Below, piece after piece: positions 1 to 8,016 of a stretch of 64,000 nucleotides of DNA (position 1 is the stretch's first letter; each line of letters begins with the position of its first letter). The notes beneath the pieces are model-generated. The model saw only the letters and a program-made list of their open reading frames with translations, made no database searches and had not been told where the DNA came from. Position numbers and translations under genes: made by a program. The DNA lies in NCBI RefSeq assembly GCF_015356785.1, contig NZ_JAAEJV010000003.1:1-64000 (forward strand). The letters are read 5' to 3'. This DNA is from Candidatus Neptunochlamydia vexilliferae. GTDB taxonomy: Bacteria; Chlamydiota; Chlamydiia; Chlamydiales; Simkaniaceae.

Positions 1-808
1 ACTGGGCGTTTTGGGTCCAGATGTTTTTGATTTTGAGGAGGAGGGTGGCGGCGCTTCCATGTGTGGGGGAGAGGAGGGTGGAGAAGGATTTGACGAGGAA
101 TTCTTCTCCGGGACTTAGGGGGTTGAACTGGGCTCTTTTGAAGAAGATCCCTTCGAGTTGGGTGACGGCGCTGGCGCCGTAGAGGTTGGTTTTTTTTCCT
201 TGCCCCTGTTTGCCGATGGAGCAGAGGCGGCGGCCGAGTTTCTGTGGCAGGCGTAGGGGTGGGGCGCCGTTTTGGCAGAGGAGAACGGGACCGGCGAGTT
301 TGTTGAGTCGTTTATTGGCGAGCTGGTTGATGATGTCTTGTTTGAACTGGTGATAGTGCTGGATGAGGCTTTTGATTGCTTGCTGATGTTTCCTAAGGTC
401 GGGTCTTTCTCGGGCGGCTTTTTCGAGCTTTTTGATCTGTTGGTTGATCCTTTGGAAGTAGGGGTGGTTGTTGGAGAGCCTGAGGCGTAAAAGCTTGGTG
501 AGGCGGGTCTGAGGGCCGTCGGGGGCTTTTTTGGAGAAGAAGCTGGTGAATTTTTCGAAGAGGTTCTCCTCTTCTTGGGGTGCGCTTGAGAAGAAGGTGT
601 GGGTGAAGAGCACTTCTGGGCGGTGGAGGGTCTTGAGCCACTGGGGATCGACGTTTTTTTCGGCAAGCTCATAGAGGAGCTTGCCGAACGGATCTTCTTT
701 TTTGGAGAGCCTATTGATCGCAAGCCCTAGGGCTGCGCGGTCGGAAATGTAGCTGGAAAGGATCGGGTTGGAGGGGGTGTGGGTTGAGGAAGAGCTTGAA
801 GAGGCCAT
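1..808 (-). CDS. Serine-tagged protein, 3' part cut by window edge
   Basis: An open frame of 269 codons starts at an ATG at 806-808 and runs off the left edge without a stop. An SD-like AAGGAG lies just upstream. The protein begins MASSSSSSTHT, matching the serine-homopolymer starts of other large proteins in this window. The middle is basic and helical, with no recognised domain. Near the cut end, about residues 205-260, there is a glycine/lysine-rich stretch (GKQGQGKKTNLYG) followed by FFKR and a GEEFLVKSF segment. This loosely resembles the nucleotide loop of PI3K/HipA-like kinases, but that reading is weak. The other long frames here are shadows with repetitive proline/serine composition. 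I do not recognise the gene. By analogy with the other serine-tagged proteins it may be an exported effector. Confidence 0.6.
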   Translation of the reverse strand, partial: MASSSSSSTHTPSNPILSSYISDRAALGLAINRLSKKEDPFGKLLYELAEKNVDPQWLKTLHRPEVLFTHTFFSSAPQEEENLFEKFTSFFSKKAPDGPQTRLTKLLRLRLSNNHPYFQRINQQIKKLEKAARERPDLRKHQQAIKSLIQHYHQFKQDIINQLANKRLNKLAGPVLLCQNGAPPLRLPQKLGRRLCSIGKQGQGKKTNLYGASAVTQLEGIFFKRAQFNPLSPGEEFLVKSFSTLLSPTHGSAATLLLKIKNIWTQNAQ

Positions 809-876
809 AGAAATACTCCTTAGTTTGGGGCTAATGCTTTGCAAATAGAAAATTATTTTATGGATCTAATCTTTTT

Positions 877-905
877 TTGCAAGGAAAAACTCTTTGGAAT
901 ACTAT
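877..905 (+). promoter_or_regulatory. Candidate sigma-66/70 promoter
   Basis: TTGCAA and TACTAT are separated by 17 bases. The pair ends about 30 bases before the start codon at 937, so it would drive that hypothetical gene. No transcript data were available. Confidence 0.4.
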
Positions 906-936
906 GGTGTGAGAAGGATCGTAAGAGGTAAATGTC

Positions 937-1518
937 ATGACTTTTTTTCCAGAACCCCTTCGCCCTTCCGAAGGGCGTAAAGAAGAAGAAATCCGCGTGA
1001 GTCCTATTGAAGCCGATAAGCGGGAAGAGGATCGCTCGTACCAGGAGGGGTTCAAAAATGATTGCGGATTAAAGACCTATGTAGCTTTTTTGATGTTTTT
1101 AAAAAAGGAAATCCAGGGAGTTGCCCTAGGGAAATCTTCTCTTCTACCTGAAGAGACCGAAGCCTTACGAAATCTTTTCCGCCTTTTAATGGATGCAAAC
1201 CAGAGTGAAAACGAACTGTTTTGTGGAGCTTTTTCCGAAGCTTGGAGTCGGTTTCTCCAGAATGTGCAAGTCCTTGAGCATTTACCTCAAAAAAATCGGA
1301 AAACCCTCAAAAACCTTAGAGAGTTGATCGAAGAGGTCGATAATTACCCCCCAAATGAAGACCATAAGCTTGGTTTTTACCTCTCCAAACAGGTGGGAAA
1401 AGCCTGGCTCCCGACCCCCTTTCGTCAGATCCTTAGGCACTTGTTTACCGACCACCGTCTTTACGGGGAAAATAGCACCCTTTCACGTTGGGTTGCCCTC
1501 CTTGACAATTTTTACTAA
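937..1518 (+). CDS. Hypothetical protein, 193 aa
   Basis: This frame has normal coding character and a purine-rich stretch (aagaggt) upstream of the ATG. The product is soluble, charged and mostly helical, with no signal peptide or membrane segment. Features include an acidic/basic N-terminal 30 residues, a hydrophobic helix around YVAFLMFLKKEI (about residue 48), and a tryptophan-containing C-terminus. The promoter-like pair at 877-905 precedes it, and about 70 bases separate it from the next coiled-coil gene. I do not recognise the family, and no catalytic motif is visible. It could be a lineage-specific chlamydial protein. Confidence 0.6.
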   Translation: MTFFPEPLRPSEGRKEEEIRVSPIEADKREEDRSYQEGFKNDCGLKTYVAFLMFLKKEIQGVALGKSSLLPEETEALRNLFRLLMDANQSENELFCGAFSEAWSRFLQNVQVLEHLPQKNRKTLKNLRELIEEVDNYPPNEDHKLGFYLSKQVGKAWLPTPFRQILRHLFTDHRLYGENSTLSRWVALLDNFY

Positions 1519-1589
1519 AGACTTTATAGTTATATTGAATTTAATGGGAAATAGTAGAACCTAAATAACCACAAGGAACTCATTCACTT

Positions 1590-2051
1590 ATGGATCCTGT
1601 AAGCATAACGGTCAATTGGTCTCAGATAGGGGGGCTCCTGGTTGGAGTATTAGGGCTATTAGGTTGGTTCTATAAACTGCTTTCTAAAAAATTTGACAGG
1701 ATAGAGTTTAGGTTTGAAAAAATAGATGCGAAATTTGAAAATGTCGATTCAAAGTTTGAAAACATGGACTCGAAGTTTGAGAGCATAAATTCAAAGTTTG
1801 AGAGCATAAATTCAAAGTTTGAAAACATAAATTCAAAATTTGAAGCTATGGACACAAAATTTGAGAATAAAATCAATCAACTCCGCAGCGAAATGCAATC
1901 CCAAAACGGGCAGCTTCGCAATGACCTTAATCAGCTTAGAACTGAAATGCATCAAGGCCTTTCTGGGTTACAAAACTACATTTTACTGGGTAGAATCGAT
2001 CAGACTGTTAATGAGGGTCTCGAAGTTGAAAGACGAAAAAACAAAAAGTAA
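1590..2051 (+). CDS. Membrane-anchored heptad-repeat coiled-coil protein
   Basis: The 153-residue product has one N-terminal hydrophobic segment (about residues 9-27, IGGLLVGVLGLLGWFYKLL). A long coiled coil follows, built from perfect seven-residue units of the type SKFENxD/SKFESIN (about residues 34-92). The rest is a less regular coiled coil rich in Gln and Asn (about 93-150). The likely topology is a short inner-membrane anchor with a rod projecting into the cytoplasm or periplasm. The repeated KFE units come from a 21-bp DNA tandem repeat (1731-1866). The gene lies immediately upstream of hisS, where C. trachomatis has an unrelated transporter. No enzyme motif is present. Function unknown; a structural or SNARE-mimicking role is possible but unproven. 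Confidence 0.65.
   Translation: MDPVSITVNWSQIGGLLVGVLGLLGWFYKLLSKKFDRIEFRFEKIDAKFENVDSKFENMDSKFESINSKFESINSKFENINSKFEAMDTKFENKINQLRSEMQSQNGQLRNDLNQLRTEMHQGLSGLQNYILLGRIDQTVNEGLEVERRKNKK
1731..1866 (+). repeat. 21-bp tandem repeat inside a CDS
   Basis: About six and a half copies of a 21-bp unit beginning AARTTTGARARC start at 1731, 1752, 1773, 1794, 1815, 1836 and 1857. Two central copies are nearly identical. Each unit encodes one seven-residue coiled-coil heptad, so copy-number change would keep the frame. Confidence 0.85.
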
Positions 2052-2069
2052 GGACCTATTTGTCTTTAC

Positions 2070-3368
2070 ATGAAATACCCTATTCTTAAAGGAACTTTTG
2101 ACATCCTCCCTGATCAACCTAAGAAAGAAGATCAGTGGAAGGAAACGGCACGGTGGCAATATGTCGAGTCTGTCATGCGGCAACTCGCAGAAGATTATGG
2201 CTACCGAGAAGTCCGCACGCCTGTCTTTGAAAAAACTGAGCTATTCGTTCGAGGGGTTGGCGAAACCTCTGACATTGTCACCAAAGAAATGTATACCTTT
2301 CAAGATAAGGGAGAGCGGTCGATCACCCTCCGCCCTGAAGGGACCGCTTCGGTGATGCGCGCTTTTGCTCAAGGACAACTGCAGCAACTGGGTTCTCACC
2401 ACAAGTTTTTCTACATTGGCCCCTTCTTCCGCCATGATCGCCCCCAGGCTGGCCGGTTTCGACAGTTCCACCAGTTCGGAATTGAAGCGATCGGAAATAA
2501 AGAGCCCGAACAAGACTTGGAAACCATCGATCTCCTCTATCAACTTTATCAAAGGTTGGGCCTTACCGATCTGCAGGTGATGGTCAACACCCTTGGCGAA
2601 CCTTCTTGCCGCGAAACCTACAAAAAAGAACTTCTTGCCTATTTGAAACCCCATTTCGATTCCCTTTCAGAGGAAAGTAAAGCCCGCTTTACAAAGAACC
2701 CCCTGCGGATTCTTGATTCAAAGGATCCTAAAGAAAAAGAACTGCTCCAATCGGCCCCTTCTATCCTCGACTTCTTAAGCTCAGAAAGTGAAAAACACTT
2801 CGAAAAGCTCTGCAGTTTACTTAAAGACCAAGGAATCCCCTTTACGATCGCTCCCCAACTGGTGCGGGGACTCGACTATTACAACCATACCGTTTTTGAA
2901 GTGACCTCAGGGGTTCTGGGTGCGCAAAATACCATTGGCGCCGGGGGACGCTACGATGGTCTCCTCCCTGCAATTGGAGGACCCGACCTCCCTTGCATCG
3001 GCTTTTCAACAGGGATCGAGCGGATCCTCCAAACGATGGAAGGGCAAAACGCCCCTTTTCCTGAGAAAAAAGGTCCTTTTGTCACCTTTATTCCCCTTGG
3101 AGAAGAGGCAAAAAAGGTGGCCCTTAAACATCTCTACGGTTTACGCCACCAAGGGGTATCTAGCGCACTCATTTTTGCTAAAAAAATCCAAAAGGCACTT
3201 CAGCAAGCGGAACAATCTCACACAACCTTTGCGATTATTATCGGGGAAGAGGAGCTTGCTAAAAATAAAGCGCAAGTCAAAGCAATGAACCTGCGCACCT
3301 CCCAAGATATCCCCTTAGATACCCTTGTTGAATTTTTGACTAAAGAGCGGAAAAAAGATGGACTATAG
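2070..3368 (+). CDS. hisS: Histidyl-tRNA synthetase
   Basis: This 432-residue class II synthetase charges tRNA-His in the cytoplasm. The N-terminus (KYPILKGTFDILP) is typical. Motif 2 with its arginine lies near residue 121 (FYIGPFFRHDRPQAGRF). The histidine-specific loop LVRGLDYYNHTVFEV is near residue 265. The C-terminal anticodon-binding domain follows (about 330-425). The length is normal for the bacterial family. The gene overlaps the start of aspS by 11 bp, so the two are almost certainly co-transcribed and translationally coupled, as in Chlamydia (CT543-CT542). The ATG at 2070 has only a distant purine stretch, so the precise start is slightly uncertain. Confidence 0.97.
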   Translation: MKYPILKGTFDILPDQPKKEDQWKETARWQYVESVMRQLAEDYGYREVRTPVFEKTELFVRGVGETSDIVTKEMYTFQDKGERSITLRPEGTASVMRAFAQGQLQQLGSHHKFFYIGPFFRHDRPQAGRFRQFHQFGIEAIGNKEPEQDLETIDLLYQLYQRLGLTDLQVMVNTLGEPSCRETYKKELLAYLKPHFDSLSEESKARFTKNPLRILDSKDPKEKELLQSAPSILDFLSSESEKHFEKLCSLLKDQGIPFTIAPQLVRGLDYYNHTVFEVTSGVLGAQNTIGAGGRYDGLLPAIGGPDLPCIGFSTGIERILQTMEGQNAPFPEKKGPFVTFIPLGEEAKKVALKHLYGLRHQGVSSALIFAKKIQKALQQAEQSHTTFAIIIGEEELAKNKAQVKAMNLRTSQDIPLDTLVEFLTKERKKDGL

Positions 3369-5157
3369 AAGAACGCATACCTGCAACGCACTCCGAAAAA
3401 AAGAGATTGGAAAAGTGGTGACCCTATCGGGATGGGTCCACCGAAGACGGGACCATGGAGGACTTATTTTTATCGATCTTCGTGACCGGTTTGGACTCAC
3501 GCAACTCATCTTCGATCCCGAAATTTCCAAAGAGGCACACGTCACAGCCTCCAGCTTAAGGGCAGAATGGGTGATTAGCGCCGAAGGGAAGGTGCGGGCG
3601 CGTGGAGAGGGACTGACAAACCCCCAGCTTGACACGGGAGAGATTGAGATCGAGGTGACCACCTTTGAAGTCTTGTCGAAAGCTAAAACGCCCCCTTTTT
3701 CCATTTGTGATGATACAACTGAAACCCATGAAGATATCCGCTTAAAATATCGCTACCTCGACATTCGCCGCGGCGGAGTTGCAAAAAAACTTGCCATGCG
3801 ACATCAGGCGATGATGGCCACCCGCTCCTTTTTTAATACCGAAGGTTTTTTAGAGATCAACACCCCGATTATGGGACGTTCCACTCCAGAAGGGGCCCGC
3901 GACTACCTCGTCCCCTCACGGATTTATCCAGGCAATTTTTATGCGCTTCCCCAGTCTCCTCAAATCTTTAAGCAACTGCTAATGGTCGCAGGGATGGACC
4001 GCTATTTCCAGGTTGCCCCTTGCTTCCGCGATGAGGACTTACGCGCTGATCGGCAACCTGAATTTACCCAAATCGACCTGGAGATGAGCTTTGCCTATCC
4101 AGAAGATATGACCACCCTCATTCATCGCTACCTCAAAGATCTTTTTAAAGTCTGCCTTGATTATACCGTTCCCGATGAGATCCCTTCGATGAGCTACCAC
4201 GACTGTTTGGAGTATTATGGAACCGACCGTCCCGATCTGCGTTTCGGTATGCCTCTTGTTCGGGTTGATGCAATCGCTAAAGCCTCAGAGTTTTCGGTCT
4301 TTAAGGAGCAGTTAGAAAATGGGGGCTGTGTCAAAGCACTTTGTGTGAAAGGGGGCGCCACCATCTCTCGAAAAGAGATCGATAGATATACCGAATTTGT
4401 CTCAAAATTTGGCCTCCGCGGCCTTGGGTGGATGAAAAGACAAGAAGAGGGACTTACCTCTAGCATTGTCAAATTCTTTTCTGCAGGGCAGCTCAAAGAG
4501 TTAGAGGAAAAAACAGGGGCCCAAACAGGTGATCTTCTCCTCTTTGCAGCAGCAGGTGAAGCAACTGTTAACCAATCGCTTGATCACCTGCGCCGCCTCA
4601 TCGCTAAAGAGCGGAACCTGATCAACCCCGACGCTTATAACTTCCTTTGGGTCAATGGTTTTCCCTGTTTTGAGTGGGACGAAGATGAAAATAGACCCCA
4701 GTCACTCCACCACCCCTTTACCATGCCCCACCCCGACGATCTCCACCTTTTAGAGACCGATCCCCTAAAGGTGCGTTCCCATTCCTACGATATCATTATC
4801 AATGGTTACGAGGTAGGAGGAGGGTCGCAACGGATCCACGATTTTGAAGTGCAAAAGCGGGTTTTTGACGCCTTAAAGATTAACGCCGAAGAAGTTAACC
4901 AAAAATTTGGTTTCTTTATAGAGGCGCTTCAGTATGGCACTCCCCCCCACCTAGGGATTGCCCTTGGGTTTGACCGCCTGATGATGTTACTCACTAAAAC
5001 AGAGAACATTCGTGATGTGATCGCCTTTCCTAAGACACAAAAGGCAAGTGACGTCATGATGCAGTGTCCTGCATCGGTGAGCCAAAGGCAACTCGATGAG
5101 CTTGAGGTTTCTATTGGTACGCATTCAGGGGGGCAATTCCCAGCAAAGCGGAAGTAG
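3358..5157 (+). CDS. aspS: Aspartyl-tRNA synthetase, C-terminus from an inserted palindrome
   Basis: This 599-residue bacterial-type AspRS has an N-terminal OB-fold (GWVHRRRDHGGLIFIDLRDR), class II motif 2 (FRDEDLRADRQPEFTQID) at about 222-240, a GAD insertion domain (about 300-410) and motif 3 (GIALGFDRLMMLL) near 540. It may carry out discriminating or non-discriminating aminoacylation; which is unclear. The start overlaps hisS by 11 bp. The last 13 codons (GTHSGGQFPAKRK) and the stop codon lie within the left arm of a palindromic element (5116-5280). The native C-terminus therefore appears to have been replaced or extended by insertion, after the conserved end around SVSQRQLDELEV. The catalytic core is intact, so the enzyme should be active. 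Confidence 0.97.
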   Translation: MDYRRTHTCNALRKKEIGKVVTLSGWVHRRRDHGGLIFIDLRDRFGLTQLIFDPEISKEAHVTASSLRAEWVISAEGKVRARGEGLTNPQLDTGEIEIEVTTFEVLSKAKTPPFSICDDTTETHEDIRLKYRYLDIRRGGVAKKLAMRHQAMMATRSFFNTEGFLEINTPIMGRSTPEGARDYLVPSRIYPGNFYALPQSPQIFKQLLMVAGMDRYFQVAPCFRDEDLRADRQPEFTQIDLEMSFAYPEDMTTLIHRYLKDLFKVCLDYTVPDEIPSMSYHDCLEYYGTDRPDLRFGMPLVRVDAIAKASEFSVFKEQLENGGCVKALCVKGGATISRKEIDRYTEFVSKFGLRGLGWMKRQEEGLTSSIVKFFSAGQLKELEEKTGAQTGDLLLFAAAGEATVNQSLDHLRRLIAKERNLINPDAYNFLWVNGFPCFEWDEDENRPQSLHHPFTMPHPDDLHLLETDPLKVRSHSYDIIINGYEVGGGSQRIHDFEVQKRVFDALKINAEEVNQKFGFFIEALQYGTPPHLGIALGFDRLMMLLTKTENIRDVIAFPKTQKASDVMMQCPASVSQRQLDELEVSIGTHSGGQFPAKRK

Positions 5158-5280
5158 GCACCACATCTTTTGCACCGCACTCCTCCCCTATAGCGCCTGC
5201 GGCTATGGGGTCGTCATTTGGCACAAAATCTGTAGCGCCTACTCCGCTTTCCTTAGGAATGCACCCCCTGAACGCGTACC
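5116..5280. repeat. Palindromic element, 165 bp (copy 1 of family A)
   Basis: The two halves are imperfect inverted repeats. Ends GGTACGC and GCGTACC, inner AAAGCGGA..GTAGGC and its complement, and a central CCTATAGC/GCTATGGG stem all match in order. A 35-bp core (5180-5214) is identical, in inverted orientation, to 29904-29938 in a second element of 164 bp. The left arm overlaps the end of aspS. The structure suggests a non-autonomous mobile element that can fold into a long hairpin, possibly terminating aspS transcripts. Confidence 0.8.
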
Positions 5281-5371
5281 TACTCGAGAGCCAAAAGAAA
5301 TCTCTTGGATATAATTCACCAGTTCAATACAGTGGAACCTTGAAACTAAGCGTTATTTAGGAGAATTTGAC

Positions 5372-6148
5372 GTGTTTGCAAAAAAGAAATTTTTATTTGT
5401 TTTCACCCTTATGGCTTCTCTACTTCTTACAGTAGGTTATGGAGAAAATAAAGAAGAAGCCATTGCAGAAAAGGAAACCAAAGAAGAAGTTGATATCGAT
5501 AAGATTTCAAAAGCCTTTGGCCACCTCATTGGAAAAAACCTCGATTCTCTCGGATTTGAGTTTAATATGACCGATGTCATCAAAGGAATCGAAGATTCCC
5601 TTGCTGGAAAAGAGCCACCGATGAACGAAAATGAGTGTGTCCAAGCCATTTCGATTGTGCAGGAGCAGGCCTTCCAAAAGCTTGCCCAGGAAAACCTCGA
5701 AAAAGCAGATCATTTCATGACGGAAAACGCCAAAGAAGAGGGTGTTGTTCAGCTCGAGGAAAATAAGCTGCAGTGCAAGATTGAGCGTCAAGGAGAGGGA
5801 GCGGTTGTTGAGGAGTATTTTTCTCCTGTGATTCGCTACTCAGGAAAATTCCTAGATGGCAAGGTCTTTGGAGCTTCCCAAGAAGATGAGCTGGTTGCCC
5901 TAGACGAGGTGATCCCTGGCTTTAGCAAAGGAATCATCGGGATGAAGGAAGGCGAAAAGCGAACCATTTATATCCACCCCGAGCTAGGGTATGGAACCAG
6001 TGGTTACCTTCCCCCTAACTCTCTCCTTGTCTTTGACATCGAACTTGTCAAAGCCAACGCAACTCCTCAGGAAGAAGAGTCGATGACAACCATCCCAAGC
6101 GAAGAAGCGAAGGAAATTGCCATCGATGATGAGGAAGCTATTCGTTAA
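5372..6148 (+). CDS. mip: Mip-like FKBP peptidyl-prolyl isomerase
   Basis: The 258-residue exported protein has a signal-like N-terminus (KKKFLFVFTLMASLLLTVGYG). An FKBP_N dimerisation region follows (about 40-125, KAFGHLIGKNLDSLGFEF), then an FKBP catalytic domain (about 140-230) with VIPGFSKGIIGMKEGEKRTIYIHPELGYG and the closing NSLLVFDIELV. The tail is acidic and ankyrin-free. The start is GTG at 5372, supported by AGGAG about 10 bases upstream. A -10-like TATAAT lies at 5310-5315, between the palindromic element and the gene. The order aspS-mip-trmL matches CT542-CT540. In Chlamydia the homologue is a surface-associated lipoprotein folding factor; here no clear lipobox cysteine is present. 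Confidence 0.93.
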   Translation: MFAKKKFLFVFTLMASLLLTVGYGENKEEAIAEKETKEEVDIDKISKAFGHLIGKNLDSLGFEFNMTDVIKGIEDSLAGKEPPMNENECVQAISIVQEQAFQKLAQENLEKADHFMTENAKEEGVVQLEENKLQCKIERQGEGAVVEEYFSPVIRYSGKFLDGKVFGASQEDELVALDEVIPGFSKGIIGMKEGEKRTIYIHPELGYGTSGYLPPNSLLVFDIELVKANATPQEEESMTTIPSEEAKEIAIDDEEAIR

Positions 6149-6163
6149 ACCTAGGGGTGCGCA

Positions 6164-6616
6164 ATGATCATTATCCTCTGCCACCCCCAAATTCCTGCAA
6201 ATACCGGTAACATCGTCCGCACTTGTCATGCCACAGGAAGTGAGCTTGTGTTGGTCCACCCACTCGGGTTTAAGACTGATGACAAAAGCTTGCGTCGCGC
6301 TGGCCTTGACTATTGGGAAGGGGTGAAGGTGACCATCATCGATGATCTGATGGACTACCTAGAAAAAGCCCCCTATCCCTTCTATTTTTTATCGAGTAAA
6401 GCGACCAAATTTTACTCCGAAGCAAAGTTTGAAGAGCGCTCGATTCTCATTTTTGGCTCTGAGGTCGCGGGGCTTCCCCCCGAATTTTTCGAGCGGTGGC
6501 CCGAAAAGTTCCTCACCATCCCCATGAAAGAGGGGTGTCGCTGTCTCAATTTATCAAATGCCGCAGCGATTGTCCTCTACGAAGCTCTCAGACAAAATCT
6601 TTATTTGTTGAGTTAA
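6164..6616 (+). CDS. trmL: tRNA (cytidine/uridine-2'-O-)-methyltransferase, SPOUT family
   Basis: The 150-residue SPOUT methyltransferase resembles TrmL/YibK, which 2'-O-methylates the wobble nucleotide of certain leucine tRNAs. Motif 1 is visible as HPQIPANTGNIVRTC near the N-terminus, motif 2 as LIFGSEVAGLPPE, and motif 3 as CRCLNLSNAAAIVLYEALRQ. These loops form the knotted SAM site. The length is normal. It follows mip by 15 bp and is likely in the same operon. A 480-bp palindrome begins 30 bp after its stop. Confidence 0.93.
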   Translation: MIIILCHPQIPANTGNIVRTCHATGSELVLVHPLGFKTDDKSLRRAGLDYWEGVKVTIIDDLMDYLEKAPYPFYFLSSKATKFYSEAKFEERSILIFGSEVAGLPPEFFERWPEKFLTIPMKEGCRCLNLSNAAAIVLYEALRQNLYLLS

Positions 6617-6645
6617 CGTTAGCATTGTATAAAAATTACTCTATA

Positions 6646-7126
6646 AACCAGCTGACAACTCTACAGAACCATATATAGACCTGTCGGGGGCTACGCCCCC
6701 CGCCACCCCCGTTGAGCTTCAAGCGAACAGTCAAATCGGACCTTCAGGAGGGGGGCCGTGCGAAGCACTGATCCACCCCTCCTTCATGCCAATTTTACAG
6801 GTTCGCCCTGAAGCCGCGGACAGCTCACCGCGTTCGTTTCTGCGCCCTCCGGGCTTGAACTCACGTCAGTTCGCTGGAGAAGAAAAAAAACTCTCCAGCG
6901 AACGGACATGGCTTCGAAGCCGGAGGCGGAGAAAAGCCATGCTGTGAGCTGTCCGCGGCTTCAAGATGGCTGTGCAAAATCGATCTGAACGAGTGGGTGG
7001 ATCAGTGCTTCGCACGGCCCCCCGAGGAAGGTCGATTTGGCTTGCCAGATTGAAGCTCAACGGGGGTGGCGGGGGGCGTAGCCCCCGACAGGTCTATATA
7101 TGGCTCTTTGGAGTTTTTAACTGGTT
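6646..7126. repeat. Giant GC-rich palindrome, about 480 bp
   Basis: Between trmL and a convergent gene pair, the left arm (from AACCAG at 6646) and the right arm (to CTGGTT at 7126) are near-complete reverse complements. The outer arms share a perfect stretch of over 50 bp, starting CCATATATAGACCTGTCGGG. Inner parts (CCGTGCGAAGCACTGATCCA, GAAGCCGCGGACAGCTCAC) match with scattered differences. The centre is TTCGCTGGAGA, an A-run, and its complement. The base composition is much GC-richer than its surroundings. No convincing gene lies in it. It may be a non-autonomous transposon or a bidirectional terminator. Confidence 0.85.
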
Positions 7127-7161
7127 AATTTCCTAAGTTTGCCTCCAAACAAACCACCACT

Positions 7162-7365
7162 TCACTTTGCGAAAAGAAATAAAATCGCTGATAAGACTAG
7201 GCTGAAAATAACCGATGTGGTTACAGGGATGATCACCTTTGTCTCATTCCAATCAATTGAAAAGTCACCCGGAAGATGACCGATCCAGTTTAGAGGAATA
7301 TCAAAGGTAAGAAGCGCTCCGATAATGATAATACAGAGCACTGTAAGTCCAATGAGCCTTCCCAT
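7162..7365 (-). CDS. Small two-helix membrane protein (DUF2905-like)
   Basis: The 67-residue product has two hydrophobic helices (about 4-24 and 47-66) separated by a short loop with the GHLPGDF motif. This is the pattern of the DUF2905 family, whose function is not established. It begins directly at the stop of trxA on the same strand, so the two form an operon with no gap. It ends 36 bp from the giant palindrome. Confidence 0.8.
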   Translation of the reverse strand: MGRLIGLTVLCIIIIGALLTFDIPLNWIGHLPGDFSIDWNETKVIIPVTTSVIFSLVLSAILFLFAK

Positions 7366-7671
7366 TTACGCAGAAAGGGCAAAGTCTTTAATGGCTGCTG
7401 CATCACGGAGGCCAACAAGGCGGTTTTTCTCTTCTCCATCCTTATAAAGGATGAGCGTCGGAACCGAAGTGACATGATGCGCTTTTGCTGTCACATGATT
7501 TTTATCGATATCAAGTTTTGCAAATTTCACTTTTCCCTTAAGCTCTTCGGAAACTTCCTCCAGAACAGGGGAGAGCATCCGACAAGGACCACACCACTCT
7601 GCAAAAAAATCAATGACTGTGACTCCTTCCTTGATCAAAGCTTCGAAACTATCGTCTTGTACTTCTTCCAT
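7366..7671 (-). CDS. trxA: Thioredoxin
   Basis: The 101-residue cytoplasmic disulfide reductant has a classic WCGPC redox centre (FFAEWCGPCRMLSPV, about residues 24-38) and the cis-proline loop SVPTLILYKDG. Length and fold are standard. The start ATG at 7669-7671 has a GGAGAT SD. It is the first gene of a two-gene unit with the DUF2905-like gene. In Chlamydia the same gene (CT539) neighbours trmL (CT540), and here it lies convergent to it. Confidence 0.96.
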   Translation of the reverse strand: MEEVQDDSFEALIKEGVTVIDFFAEWCGPCRMLSPVLEEVSEELKGKVKFAKLDIDKNHVTAKAHHVTSVPTLILYKDGEEKNRLVGLRDAAAIKDFALSA

Positions 7672-7847
7672 TTCATCTCCTTAAATGTTGTTCCATCATT
7701 TTAGAAGATCTTGCTATTTCAGTCGAGTTTTTCTGACTCAAGTCAGAGGTAATTCATTAAAGGGATTCTTGAGAAAGTCGCTTTCCCCAGATTTTGCAAG
7801 GAGGACAACAAAGAAATTCCCCCTAGGAGGAGCTTAACCAATCCATT

Positions 7848-8016
7848 TTAACCCGGAGTGCTACTAATATCAATTGAGGGGACTTTCGATTTTTTTTCAG
7901 GTTTATGGGGGCAAAATGACCACATACTCCAATAGATTAGGGGTCATTTTGTCCCTCTGAACCTGGAGGAAAAGAAAAATCCAAACAATTGACAGTAGTA
8001 GCACTCCGGGGTTTAA
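7848..8016. repeat. Palindromic element, 169 bp (family B)
   Basis: The ends TTAACCCGGAGTGCTACTA and its complement TAGTAGCACTCCGGGGTTTAA are inverted. Inner arms share CAATTG, then GGTTTATGGGGGCAAAATGACC against its complement with few mismatches, around a short loop near 7930. The right end supplies the stop codon of the neighbouring HTH gene (8013-8015). It fills most of the 340-bp gap between trxA and that gene. Upstream of it (7705-7847) I see nothing definite. Confidence 0.75.

Noticed and set aside
115-723. A 202-codon minus-strand frame rich in Pro, Ser and Lys
   Set aside because: It lies within the longer serine-tagged frame 1-808 in another phase and has low-complexity composition typical of a shadow frame.
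1670-1876. Antisense frame of repeating SNFEFM units
   Set aside because: It is the reverse complement of the 21-bp heptad repeat on the plus strand.
6866-7060. A 64-codon frame within the giant palindrome
   Set aside because: No SD, no domain, and it arises from palindrome sequence of biased composition.
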